DNA of 64,000 nt, taken from a virus. The DNA is taken from positions 1 through 64,000 of the IMG/VR virus record IMGVR_UViG_3300006923_003182; one strand, 5' to 3'. A model generated the notes under the pieces. The model was not told the origin of the DNA. It did no database searches and saw nothing but the letters and a program-made list of their open reading frames with translations. Position numbers and translations under genes: made by a program. Below, piece after piece: positions 46,853 through 57,100 of the stretch (its first letter is position 1; every line of letters begins with the position of its first letter).

Positions 46853-48375
46853 CAGACGTACCTACCCACTAGAATCTCAGAATCTCCATCATTTCTCTTG
46901 TAAAATACAGAATCCGGAAGAACCCCAGATAAAAACTTAGCGGATATATCCTTTATATCATGATTATCTCTAACATACTTTGATGCAGCTCTAACTACAT
47001 CGCTATTTTCGATATTTTCAGATATCAATAAAGCATTTTCAGATTCAATATCACCGATAAAAAATCCATTAACTCCATTCGAAATAATATCTGGAATCCC
47101 TCCAACTTTAGGCATAAAAACCGGAACTCCGGATGCCATAGCTTCAAGCATTGAAATGGGAGTTCCTTCCATTGTTGATGTAGAGAGAAATGCATCAAAT
47201 AATGAGTAATATTTATGCACATCCCTCTTATGTCCGAAAAACCTAACGTTCTCCCCTGCGGCCTGCCTTAGTCGTCCAAGCTCGGGGCCGGAGCCTATAA
47301 TTAAAAAGGTAAAATCCTTCATTTTTTTAGCAATATCTAAAACTCTATCTATATTTTTCTCAGATGAAAGCCTTGAAACAACCCCCACAGTCGGCCGATT
47401 GATTGGAAGATTATTTTGGACCCGAAACTCTCTCCCATCCCGATTGCAAAATCTGTCTAGATCGATCCCAACTGGTATAGTTGTGACTCTATTCTCTTCG
47501 ACTCCTTCGATATCAAGACACAAAGATGATGATACTTTAAATATCTGATCAACTCCTCTTCTCGACTTTATGCTCGAGACCGAATCAGACCACTCGAAGT
47601 CGCTATGATAAATTTCAATTATTCTAGATGATATCGCACCAGTAGACACCAGCGCAGAGATCTTCTCGTAAACCCTTTTGCTATTATAATAAATAACAAC
47701 ATCGTAACCTCTTGAGGAGATAAGCGCCCCGAGACGATCAACGCCGCCAACCCTGGTGTGCTTTACTCTCTTATTGCTGCAAGCTCCGACGAGCGGATTT
47801 TTCCCAAGATATAGTAGTTCTATAGAAAGCATTTTGGAGTCTATATTGTCCAATATGCTCTTTATATATATCTCTGCCCCTCCATAAATTCCATACGGGA
47901 TGACGATGGCCAATGTGCTTGGGTCGGCGGTCCCAAATCTCGAAAGCAACTCTAGATCTGTTCGTTTTATGCTATTTTGTTTGCTCTTTTTCTTTTTTAT
48001 CGGAAGCGCTCGGCTCGAAGATATGACGACTCTTCCAATTTCCACTCCACCGATTGCCCCACCGGGTCTAGTTATTCTTATTTTTCCAAAAAAAGGCTCC
48101 GGCGCAGAAATCGGAAAAGAAGACTCCGACCAACTCGTGCTAGATAGTGAAATTTTTTCATCCAACAATATTATATTATCTTTCGACAAAATCTGGAGCC
48201 TCGCTGGGCCGTTTCCCGAGCGCTTCCGCCCTATAACCTTTATCCTTCCTTCGGCCGGTATCCTTGCCGGGTGCTCTGCGATTCCCCTGGGATTTAAATG
48301 AACGGTCTTCTCTGTCCCAACACGAATCCCGCTTCCAAACCATTTAAAATCCCTAGCGGAGTCGAAATCTCTCAT
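46852..48375 (-). CDS. GT4-like glycosyltransferase with N-terminal beta domain
   Basis: I choose the ATG at 48375 because it makes the usual ATGA overlap with the upstream stop; a longer frame to 48411 has no better site. About 507 residues: a beta-rich N-terminal domain of about 130 residues ('FKWFGSGIRVGTEKTVHLNP'), possibly glycan binding, a lysine-rich linker, then GT4: 'IVIPYGIYGGAEIYIKSILD', 'VGVVSRLSSEKNIDRVLDIA', 'FLIIGSGPELGRLRQAAGEN' and 'STSTMEGTPISMLEAMASGV'. An extra domain before GT4 is uncommon. Confidence 0.85.
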   Translation of the reverse strand: MRDFDSARDFKWFGSGIRVGTEKTVHLNPRGIAEHPARIPAEGRIKVIGRKRSGNGPARLQILSKDNIILLDEKISLSSTSWSESSFPISAPEPFFGKIRITRPGGAIGGVEIGRVVISSSRALPIKKKKSKQNSIKRTDLELLSRFGTADPSTLAIVIPYGIYGGAEIYIKSILDNIDSKMLSIELLYLGKNPLVGACSNKRVKHTRVGGVDRLGALISSRGYDVVIYYNSKRVYEKISALVSTGAISSRIIEIYHSDFEWSDSVSSIKSRRGVDQIFKVSSSLCLDIEGVEENRVTTIPVGIDLDRFCNRDGREFRVQNNLPINRPTVGVVSRLSSEKNIDRVLDIAKKMKDFTFLIIGSGPELGRLRQAAGENVRFFGHKRDVHKYYSLFDAFLSTSTMEGTPISMLEAMASGVPVFMPKVGGIPDIISNGVNGFFIGDIESENALLISENIENSDVVRAASKYVRDNHDIKDISAKFLSGVLPDSVFYKRNDGDSEILVGRYV

Positions 48376-49463
48376 ACTAGGTCCAAGATTTGATTTGCTG
48401 CATTTTCCCAAGTAAACTTTTTGAGCGTCTCTTTTCTTTCATCCGAGAATTCATCTAAAATTATAGCCTTATTGAGATACATGCGCTTCATCTTATCGGC
48501 CAGGTCTTCAACCTCTGGGACCCATATTTTTGCCCCGGGGGATGCCCTCCAGTATTGATACTTATCTCCGGCAGCAATCTCTCTGACATCTACGAGCAAG
48601 CTATTTTTCTCATTTAAAAAGTCTAGATGGCCAGAACAATTTGGAGCTATAACCGGAAGACCAGCGGCCATTGCCTCTAAAAACGGAAGGCCGAATCCCT
48701 CTGCCGAAGTTGCGCTAACAAGCGAATCACAAGAATTATAAAGAGGAATCAGGCTGTCATACTTTCTTTGTACGATTTCAATCTGAGGAAGACTTTTTCC
48801 TTTGTGCTTTTTTTGTACTTTTACAATCTCTTTTGCAATATCACATTCAAATTTAAATTTTGGCTTCTTCAGAGAGGTCTTTATTATCAGGCAAACGTCA
48901 TCGGAAGCAGAAAATGCAGAATAATAAGCATCAACCAGCATTCCTATGTTTTTTCTGTGATGCGCTATAGACACGTTAAGAAACTTAAATGATTTATTGG
49001 TCTTGATCGAATCTAACTTGTCTTTTCGGTCAAAATCTTCAATATTTATTCCATGAGGAACCACTATGCATTTATCTTCAGGCCAGCCAGATTCTACAAA
49101 TACCTTTTTAGAGTATGAACTCGACGGCAAGACGTAATCCACATGCTTTATCTCGGGGAGCCAAACCCCCGGTAGGATACTGGACTCGTAATTATATATT
49201 GCAAGCTTTAAGTTTGACTTGCCGCGAAATCGCTCTTTAAAGTTCCGAGGGAGGGTATATGTGATGTCTATGTCCGGATCTTTGACCTCTCTCTTTGTCT
49301 TTTTCATCCAATCTGGCGGAAACATTTCATACCCGTTTATTGAATTAAGATATAAGTCATGACCCTTTGCATCAAACTGAGCAAGAAGGCTTCTGATTGT
49401 TACGGCCCAGCTATGGCTGGTTCCGAGCATGGCTTTGCTTCTGATCTTTAACGTCTTGGGCAT
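48372..49463 (-). CDS. GT4-like glycosyltransferase
   Basis: 363 residues: 'LGTSHSWAVTIRSLLAQFDA' near the start, 'YNYESSILPGVWLPEIKHVD', 'CIVVPHGINIEDFDRKDKLD', 'FKFLNVSIAHHRKNIGMLVD' and 'ATSAEGFGLPFLEAMAAGLP' (E-x7-E), with 'NCSGHLDFLNEKNSLLVDV'. It is similar in layout to the 45740-46852 protein, so the two may be paralogues. It is the first gene of the long sugar operon, starting 51 nt after the 1517-aa gene's stop. The start has no strong ribosome site. Confidence 0.87.
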   Translation of the reverse strand: MPKTLKIRSKAMLGTSHSWAVTIRSLLAQFDAKGHDLYLNSINGYEMFPPDWMKKTKREVKDPDIDITYTLPRNFKERFRGKSNLKLAIYNYESSILPGVWLPEIKHVDYVLPSSSYSKKVFVESGWPEDKCIVVPHGINIEDFDRKDKLDSIKTNKSFKFLNVSIAHHRKNIGMLVDAYYSAFSASDDVCLIIKTSLKKPKFKFECDIAKEIVKVQKKHKGKSLPQIEIVQRKYDSLIPLYNSCDSLVSATSAEGFGLPFLEAMAAGLPVIAPNCSGHLDFLNEKNSLLVDVREIAAGDKYQYWRASPGAKIWVPEVEDLADKMKRMYLNKAIILDEFSDERKETLKKFTWENAANQILDLV

Positions 49464-49514
49464 GGCATGATTTTACCAAAAAAAGTACCAATAATTGAAA
49501 ATACTAAATTAAAA
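49464..49514 (-). other. Short gap between structural gene and sugar operon
   Basis: This AT-rich 51-nt gap follows the stop of the 1517-aa gene. The minus strand has a T7 run (TACTTTTTTTGG) and TAAAAT, but no GC-rich stem before the T-run, so I do not call a terminator, and no firm promoter. Read-through from the structural genes into the sugar operon is plausible. Confidence 0.3.
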
Positions 49515-52500
49515 CTAACTATCTGCCCCAGCTCCCAAGTTGCATGGCCACGGTCCGTCCACATATGACCCAACTCTTGTATCCGCAACAACAAAGAAGC
49601 ATAGCTCGTCTTCTTCGAATGCCTCTATATCGGAGCACAGCCCCAGGCCAATCCTGTCGAGATCTTTAATGTTCACTTCAACGTCGCCATTAACAAATCC
49701 TGACTTCTTAAGGTAAATTCCAAAGTTTAAAACGGTTCTATTCTCAGCGTTTAGAGCATCATATAAAACATTTTTAGTTCTCAATGTGGCAATTCCAGTC
49801 TGAGGATCTAATGATACCCCAACTTTAAATATAACTCCAGTCGTAACGTCTTCATAGAGAATTTCCAGGGTTATATCCGCCCCAACCTCAATGCTTGTTG
49901 TTGCGTCCGTGCTCGCCTCAATCAATATCGCCTTATAATACCCCGGCAGGTGGCCGGACTGGGATAACCAGAAAATAACATGCGAGGTCACGTCGACCTC
50001 AAAGGTTTCCCCAACTGCGACTTCTCCTGGCACAAATGTTGACACGAAAGAATCATTGTGCTCGAGCGGATAATCAAACAATGCGCCCAAGTTATCTGCA
50101 TTCATTATATTATATGGAGTTATGTTAAACTTGTCGTACGATAATATCGGTTGATATGCGGTCATTTTCAAAGATGCAGATACAATATTTGTTTTGGACG
50201 TAAGATTAAGCGGGAATGTAGCAGTAACCCTGCTTGCCCCCGCTAGGGCGTCTCTTCCGACAATAATTGACTCTCCGAGCAAATTATCTGACTCTAAATC
50301 CGACTGGAGAACCACCTCATGCAGCCTAACTGCGAAGTTTACGCCAGCACTCGGTGTATCATAATTTGCAACCTCAAAGTCTACAGTAGCATCGCCTATG
50401 CCGGGGTGAAGATCTGGGTTTTCGCCAATCCTTATATACTGGCCGGTCGGATTTGCCAAAACATCTATTGAGTTGTCATCAAAATAGTATGCAGTTACTA
50501 CCTCATTTACTCTGCGCACTCTAAACAACATGTCTTCGCCCAGCTTCTCTGCGTAATCATCAAAATAATCAAAATCGTATATCAGAGCACCATCTGCATT
50601 AAAAATCTCTCCGCTAAAAAAGACTCCAAGGCCATGTCCCGCAACCTCTCTCCATCCAACCTTTAGCTCCGCCCAGGTTCCGTCATCATTTACTATGTCT
50701 ATCGTAGAGAAGAAAGAGGCCTTTCCGGTGAAAAATAGATCGCTCTCCCACGCGCTCCTCGCTGCTCGAAAATCTATAATAAAATCTCCAGACATTCCCG
50801 GCGCGGCTGACGGGTACTCTACTCTTCCGTATTTTTCCGTTGAAAACTCTATTGTTGTAATGTCAAACTTTATTCCGCGAGTTGACTTTGTTCCATCGTC
50901 CTTATCTATTGCCAAAACAGAGGATGACGCATTCCCAAGAGACTCTGCCCATTCGGAAAAGTATATATAAGAACTCTCACTGAGCTCCTCTCCTATGAGC
51001 TCAGTGGCCGTTGTGGCCTCGGCCTCATCTGCATATCCATCGACAACGTACCCGTCGACCAGGGCGTCAACATGAAGACTTGCAATGGCTTTCGAAAACT
51101 TAACCCTACCCTTTGTAATGTCGGTATCAGTAGCCGAGTCCTCACAGCCAACGTATGTCCCATCCGAAAACTTCATAGCGGGATATCCAGACGCAGTAAA
51201 GCACTTCCCTTCATCAGACTTTATAAAGTTTGTATAAAGATTTATGCTGCAGCCCTCGATACTGCCAGGCGGAAGGGGTATTGTTACGTTGGAGTACTCG
51301 AAGTCTCCATGATATGGAATCCCCGGCTCAGAGTAGATCTCTCCATTTGGAATGAACAAATCGTTTGCCAATATTTTTTGTGTTTTAAACTGAGGAGTAC
51401 ACAGGGACCCGTCAATGCACTTTGGCTCCTGACAGATGCAGGTTTCAATATGCTCTTCTATGAGGGTGGATTCAACGAACCTTCTTAAGTCACAAATATC
51501 TACAAACCTCTCGTCAAACGCGGCTCCTATGCTTGATATGGAATAATTCTTTTTGACAAATGGGACGCTCATCAAGTTTATGTTATCAGCAAAAACGTTT
51601 ACCCTGGTTCCGCTAATAATTATGACATTAAAGTCGGATGCTCCAGAGAATTCAACGTCTGCCCCGTCCATGCTGGAGACGACAACCGAAACGTCCAGAC
51701 CAGATGTGCCGACGGTTTTGGCTGTAATTTCAAACTCTCCGGCATCCGCTTGGTCCGAGGGTATTTCGATCTTATCCCCGACCCTAATGGCGAGAGCCTC
51801 CAAATCAGAGGACGTAGAAAATGAAATAACATTGCCTCCGGATGCAGATGAGCCGGACGATACGGAATCGGAAAATACCTCTGGATAATCAGATGATTCA
51901 AAAATATTCTCCAGCCGAAGCCTTAATATCTTAAAAGTCTCATCCGCAGAAAAATTTACATAGCCGTCTACAGCGTCTTCCATCAGCTCTATGTCTGTTC
52001 CGTCTACTGAGCCATCGGCATTTAAATCTGCCTTTAGAAAGTCTATAATGCCAAACTCTCCGCCGAGAATTCTTCGCTCTGTTGTCTCCGAATTTATTGT
52101 ATTTCCGACAACATTGAGTAGCTCTATTATATCGTTTGATGTAATCTCATTATCACCATCCAAGTCTCCGGTGAGAACCTCCTCGCATATTGCTTCTATT
52201 ATTCTATAGCGAGATGTACACTCACAATCTGTATCTGGAGTAATCACTTGCCCAACGAGGTTAGCGGCAACAAGGGCCGCCTCCGGGTTCACTATAACGA
52301 CCTCATTGGCCTCGATCATTCCCGGGAGATCAATCTCTCCAGAGAATATGCTTGAATCCCGAACGTTTTTATCTGAAATTTTGCCAAGGAATATACTTGG
52401 ATTATTATAATCCAGGCTGTCCAGATCTTTTATCATTCCAAAGGATGGGTAGTCTTCTATTTTTGAATAAACAAGATTCCCAGTTCTTGGATGAGTCTTG

Positions 52501-54068
52501 GGGTCTGAAAACTTGTCTTCTCTAGAAAGAGTTAGATAGTTTGTTCCGCCCTCCGATACATCGCTTATGGATATATTTCTCTCGAATTTTGATATATGAG
52601 TTCCGCCAACATATTCTTCTGTTTTTGGAAGAGTTATTGGGGTTCCATCACTTGCATATGCAGAGCCATTGGTAACTTCTATGGAGTCGGAATGAATAAC
52701 AAACCACAAAGATGCCGTTATATCATCAACATAAACTCTATTTTTTGAGTCATATTCTACATACCTGCTCTGCTGGCGACCGAATCGCTCTGTTACCGAT
52801 AGGTCTTGCCCGTTGTCTTCTTTTCTAGATACGGCATCATATCCCTTCTCGAGGAGTATCGTGCCGGTTTTATTGCTCCCTCTTCTGGAGATTAAAACGA
52901 CGTAGTATTTATCGACCTCCATCGATGGTTCGATATCGGGGTCTGCAATCAGCATATCAGCAAAATTAAAGCTGACTATCTTCGGCGTGCTGCTAAGCTC
53001 GTATCCAAGATCTTTCAAGTCCTCTTGACTATAGGCTCTTTCCGCTATTGGCTCTGGCTCGGGATCAAAATCAATGAAGTTATCCGGGACATGATCTGAG
53101 GAGCACTTTGTTTCTGTTGACAGCTTGTGAATTGATACAACTATATCTCCAGAAAATTCATACTCAAGGCCCGCATCAGCATCCAGGTCTTCCTCTATCG
53201 ATACCAACAAATCGACCCTCTGGAGGTTATTTGTTCTAGATAGAAACTTCTGACCGTACATCGGAGAATCCGACGAAGCAGCCGCAAAAGACACCTTGCT
53301 TTCTGATTCTAGCTCAATGTATAAGTCAGATATTGAATTCTCGGACCCCAATAAGTCTATTATTTCATCTTTTATCGTCTTTTCTGGATCCGAGCTTATA
53401 AAATTAGAAATTCCAATATTTGGAGACTCAACCTGAAAGGACGAGGTCGTACGTGCGAAAACCTTTAGTGGCTCAGCCTCTCTGAATATAAAGCCGCCAC
53501 CGGCATCTGAAATTGAATTAAGGCTTTCAGCATATGACAAAAACTCTGTTCTTCCAGTCCCTCCGGAGAAGTTATTGAAAATAACACCGGAAATACTAGT
53601 ATAGTAATTTTCTGTAACTTGCACTTCATTATCTTTAAACTCTAAAATCTCAGAGGTCAGAAGTCCCGAATCACCAATGCCGTTGAATCTTTTTCCTAAA
53701 ATCAATACCTTTGCGGCATGTCTTCCTCCGAGATTAAGGCCGTGCGCCTCAACCTCGATCCTTTCTCCATGGGCAGAATCTGCCGGCTGTCGATCAAAAT
53801 ATACGGCAGAGCCGTCAAAGGATCCAGATTCTATTTTGAATTCGGAAGGGTTTGCGCCAGAAGAGTGCGCCCCAGGAGCCGAAGTATCCAGAAGAATCCT
53901 CTCGCCAAACGGCGCATCTTGAACCACGCCACTTCCGTGAAAGTCAATATTTAGCTCAGATACTAGAGATCTATGATGAATCTGCTCTTCGTCTAAATCC
54001 CTCTCTGTAACCCGCTGCCCATCAAAGAAGTTAATCCTTGGGGCATTGGCTTTTTTCATATTTCCCAT
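49515..54068 (-). CDS. Large virion-type structural protein with dockerin-like calcium module
   Basis: A 1517-residue beta-rich protein with low cysteine content. The N-terminus 'NAPRINFFDGQRVTERDLDE' (8-27) is of a type I recall at the start of phage baseplate or appendage proteins. Near residues 630-700 (51985-52185) two calcium loops of a dockerin-like pair are visible: 'DLDGDNEITSNDIIELL' and 'DLNADGSVDGTDIELM'. The C-terminal half has Ser/Thr/Asp-rich jelly-roll-like stretches and one 'VDGYVVDGYADE' patch. No signal peptide is seen. A fibre, appendage or baseplate role is likely. It is the last gene of the structural run and directly precedes the sugar operon. Confidence 0.7.
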   Translation of the reverse strand: MGNMKKANAPRINFFDGQRVTERDLDEEQIHHRSLVSELNIDFHGSGVVQDAPFGERILLDTSAPGAHSSGANPSEFKIESGSFDGSAVYFDRQPADSAHGERIEVEAHGLNLGGRHAAKVLILGKRFNGIGDSGLLTSEILEFKDNEVQVTENYYTSISGVIFNNFSGGTGRTEFLSYAESLNSISDAGGGFIFREAEPLKVFARTTSSFQVESPNIGISNFISSDPEKTIKDEIIDLLGSENSISDLYIELESESKVSFAAASSDSPMYGQKFLSRTNNLQRVDLLVSIEEDLDADAGLEYEFSGDIVVSIHKLSTETKCSSDHVPDNFIDFDPEPEPIAERAYSQEDLKDLGYELSSTPKIVSFNFADMLIADPDIEPSMEVDKYYVVLISRRGSNKTGTILLEKGYDAVSRKEDNGQDLSVTERFGRQQSRYVEYDSKNRVYVDDITASLWFVIHSDSIEVTNGSAYASDGTPITLPKTEEYVGGTHISKFERNISISDVSEGGTNYLTLSREDKFSDPKTHPRTGNLVYSKIEDYPSFGMIKDLDSLDYNNPSIFLGKISDKNVRDSSIFSGEIDLPGMIEANEVVIVNPEAALVAANLVGQVITPDTDCECTSRYRIIEAICEEVLTGDLDGDNEITSNDIIELLNVVGNTINSETTERRILGGEFGIIDFLKADLNADGSVDGTDIELMEDAVDGYVNFSADETFKILRLRLENIFESSDYPEVFSDSVSSGSSASGGNVISFSTSSDLEALAIRVGDKIEIPSDQADAGEFEITAKTVGTSGLDVSVVVSSMDGADVEFSGASDFNVIIISGTRVNVFADNINLMSVPFVKKNYSISSIGAAFDERFVDICDLRRFVESTLIEEHIETCICQEPKCIDGSLCTPQFKTQKILANDLFIPNGEIYSEPGIPYHGDFEYSNVTIPLPPGSIEGCSINLYTNFIKSDEGKCFTASGYPAMKFSDGTYVGCEDSATDTDITKGRVKFSKAIASLHVDALVDGYVVDGYADEAEATTATELIGEELSESSYIYFSEWAESLGNASSSVLAIDKDDGTKSTRGIKFDITTIEFSTEKYGRVEYPSAAPGMSGDFIIDFRAARSAWESDLFFTGKASFFSTIDIVNDDGTWAELKVGWREVAGHGLGVFFSGEIFNADGALIYDFDYFDDYAEKLGEDMLFRVRRVNEVVTAYYFDDNSIDVLANPTGQYIRIGENPDLHPGIGDATVDFEVANYDTPSAGVNFAVRLHEVVLQSDLESDNLLGESIIVGRDALAGASRVTATFPLNLTSKTNIVSASLKMTAYQPILSYDKFNITPYNIMNADNLGALFDYPLEHNDSFVSTFVPGEVAVGETFEVDVTSHVIFWLSQSGHLPGYYKAILIEASTDATTSIEVGADITLEILYEDVTTGVIFKVGVSLDPQTGIATLRTKNVLYDALNAENRTVLNFGIYLKKSGFVNGDVEVNIKDLDRIGLGLCSDIEAFEEDELCFFVVADTRVGSYVDGPWPCNLGAGADS
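51985..52185 (-). other. Dockerin-like EF-hand pair in the 1517-aa protein
   Basis: Two DxDxDG-type loops about 45 residues apart, each followed by an amphipathic helix, as in type I dockerins. They probably bind calcium and may stabilise the fibre or dock a partner module. Confidence 0.65.
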
Positions 54069-54122
54069 TCACTGCTCCTAACTAACACATTGTCGATATT
54101 AGCTTGATTATTAATAGAGCCA
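54069..54122 (-). promoter_or_regulatory. Gap upstream of the 1517-aa gene with the conserved element
   Basis: The minus strand has CTATTAATAATCAAG (54117-54103), matching CTATTAATATTCAAG before the glycosyltransferase-FtsZ gene at 14 of 15 positions, then GGAG 6-8 nt before the ATG region. This is the second-best copy of the element. It lies about 35 nt before the start. Confidence 0.45.
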
Positions 54123-57100
54123 TCAGCAATGATTTCTTGGAAATTTTACCAAGGCATTTGAGTGAGCGGGCTTAAGCCTATTTACCAATTCAATTATTAA
54201 ATCTTCTGTTTTTTCATCAGTTATTCTACCTAGATCGTCTAGAATTTCTATATCAAAGTTATAAATGCCTCTTTCTGGATCGATTATCGATGCAAAATTT
54301 TCATCGTCTGCCATTACCTTCGTAAAGTTTATAATAGCAGTTGTCATATCATCTTCTATTATTGGATATATGGATTCTTTATTTTCTGAATAATTTATAT
54401 CTATATAATTTCCGTAAATATCTCTTGGAATGTGCCTTGCAACCCTACTGAATCGTATATTGTCAATTCTAGAATAAGCCGATCTTCCTCCGAGGATATC
54501 CCCTCCGACTCCTATTGTTCTGAAGTCATCAACAATTTTGATTTTATAATTATTTGATGCAATCGTTCCTCGGGAAGATAATTGCTGCCCGTAGGTTATT
54601 CCGCCATTATACGTTAAATTTGTTCCATAAGTTATTGTTCCGCCCTCGATTCCATCGACAAACATCGTCATATTATCCCGACTGGAATTTGCCTTATACG
54701 TGCAAATTATTCTATGCCAAGTATTTTTTGTCCAATTTATATTTGTCTTCACTGCATTCTCTATTCCACTTGCGGTTATGGAAAATACAATTTGGCCAAA
54801 TTTACTTTTATATATTGATATTCTATCCCCAGAAAACTCCAGGGGAACATATGAGACTACAACGTCTACATCGTGCCCGGGCAGCGCCTCTCTTAGGCTT
54901 ACCTCTCTTCCGTTCGGAGATAAAATAGCACCGACGGAGAAATCCTTATCCGTTCCGGTTCCTCCTGCGAGACGTCCGGATATCTGACTCCTATGTATCT
55001 CGTCGAAAAGTATGGCGTCCGCCTCTTCTTGGGTATAAAACTCCGAAAACTCCTTTGTTTTTCTCATTAATCTTATTCCAATGATTTTCGAGGCGGCAGA
55101 GGGCAGGCGAATAGAAGTTGGGGAGCTGGCCGAGACTCTGGCCATTGCAGATGATGCGATATCTATATAGTATCGGTCTTCGTCGTCAGCCTCTGTGTCC
55201 ATGGCCGGACTGACCCAAAGCTCGATGGACCCCTCGTCCCTTCTGAAGTATGAATCTTTATTGTTTAAAATCAATGGCGGTGAGTTTATGAATCTTGCAG
55301 ATTCGCCAAAGGCCGAGTTTACACTAACCCCAGAAATATCACTACTCCCTATTCCCGGATAATATGTAGCATCATTAAATATTGGACCACCGGCTGCAGC
55401 GTGGGACTCGAGATACGTCGCTCTTGAGTCCTCTTTTGAAAATCCAATTCTCATCATGTTGTCAACGAAGGTTGCTTCGTTATTTATATGGGCGAGTAAT
55501 AGGGCTATTTGTTCTGTGTTTAATTTAAATTTAAAGTTCGTTTCTTCATTTAAAAACTCTTTTAAGCGCAGCCTTCTTCGCTGTAATTCAATTGGATTCT
55601 CAAAATGAATAAGGGCCAGGGTTTGACGGTCAGGGCAGGATCTATTTGGATCATTGAATTCACCAGTAATGCTCCTTACTCCGGCACGGCCGGTGGCAAC
55701 TGGTCGGGTATCTTGCGACATCTCAGAGATTATTTTAAATTCATCAATTACTCCGCCAAACTGCCCCTCTCCTCTTATATCGGTTCCTATAAATGAATCT
55801 TTCCCTATCCTTGGAACGGACACTTTTAGCCTGGTTGGGTAGTCGAGCTCGTATTTTCCAGGATGCAACTCAAAGGGAACGGTCCCACCGGTCCCTGCCG
55901 TTGTAATATTAAATAGGCCAGCCCGATAAGACTCAAACTCTGCAGTTTCGCCACCATTCACCGACTCTGTAATCAAATCTGTCTCTACAAGCTCGACAAC
56001 GCATGGTTCGTAGTCGATGTCTGCAACGCCAAGGGACCCGGCAATTCTTGAAACATTTAAAAATGTCTTTGACAACTCAACGCTTCCGTTTTCTCTTAAG
56101 ATAACTCTCTCAACTCCGACTCCATCCGTAGTATCTCCAAAAACATCAATAAAACTATCACCCAGGCTGGCGCCATATCCGTCTATATATCCATCGCGAT
56201 CATCACAGAAAATCACATTGTCGGAGTCAAATCGTAGCGTCAGATTCCGCCCCAGATTCTGAGTTGAAATCCTTCCAGACTCCGAGGTTAGCAAGTTATG
56301 CCCAAGCTCAGAGTCAAGCGAAATCTCAAAGTCTACCGACGAGCCCCATGGGCCAGTTTCGTAACTATCAATCGCCGGAATCATTCGATCAAGAACAACT
56401 CTTCGCATAGATATGTCATCCAAATCGATCGGCGGCGTAGAGTGGGTTTTTAGGATGCTCTTTCCGCTATATTTCTCAATGTCAAATCCGGAGTCCGAAT
56501 AGTAAGAAGAGCCAGATAGCCAAATCCCCTCTTTTAGCCTTCCAAGGACGAGTCCAAATGTTCTAATGTGAATGTCTAAATCTGAATACTCAATTGTATC
56601 TGTACTTTTGCAATCAACATTTCCACCAACAAATTCTATCGTTCGATCCGACACGTTGGCCCGGAAGGATGGCTTAATTATTTCATCTCCAGATATTATA
56701 TTTATCGCCCCACTGTCTACCGAATAGAGAACCCCACCGAGCTCCATCTCTTCTCCGTTACATGTTTTTCTATAAATCGAAAACTTTTCATTTTTAAGAT
56801 CTGTTTTAATTCTACTCTTAATTCCGGCTGTCGGAGCAAAAGAGAATCTGATATCTGATGCCGAAGTATTAAATACAACTGGATTTAAATTAATGCCAGA
56901 CACTATTGTTACGCGGCTAGAGTCGATTACGCTTCCTATTATTAGCTCTTCTCCGACCATGGTTGGGGCCATTCCGGACGATCTTATTATAATAGATCTA
57001 CCAACCATGTCCGAGGAGAACCCTGCATCGCCGGAGTATAGAGAGCTGGAGCCGGCAGATACCGTTCCGTCCTCATATATGTCTGAAAACAATATATTGT

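Noticed and set aside
49464-49514. Rho-independent terminator after the 1517-aa gene
   Set aside because: There is a T7 run, but no GC-rich hairpin in front of it.
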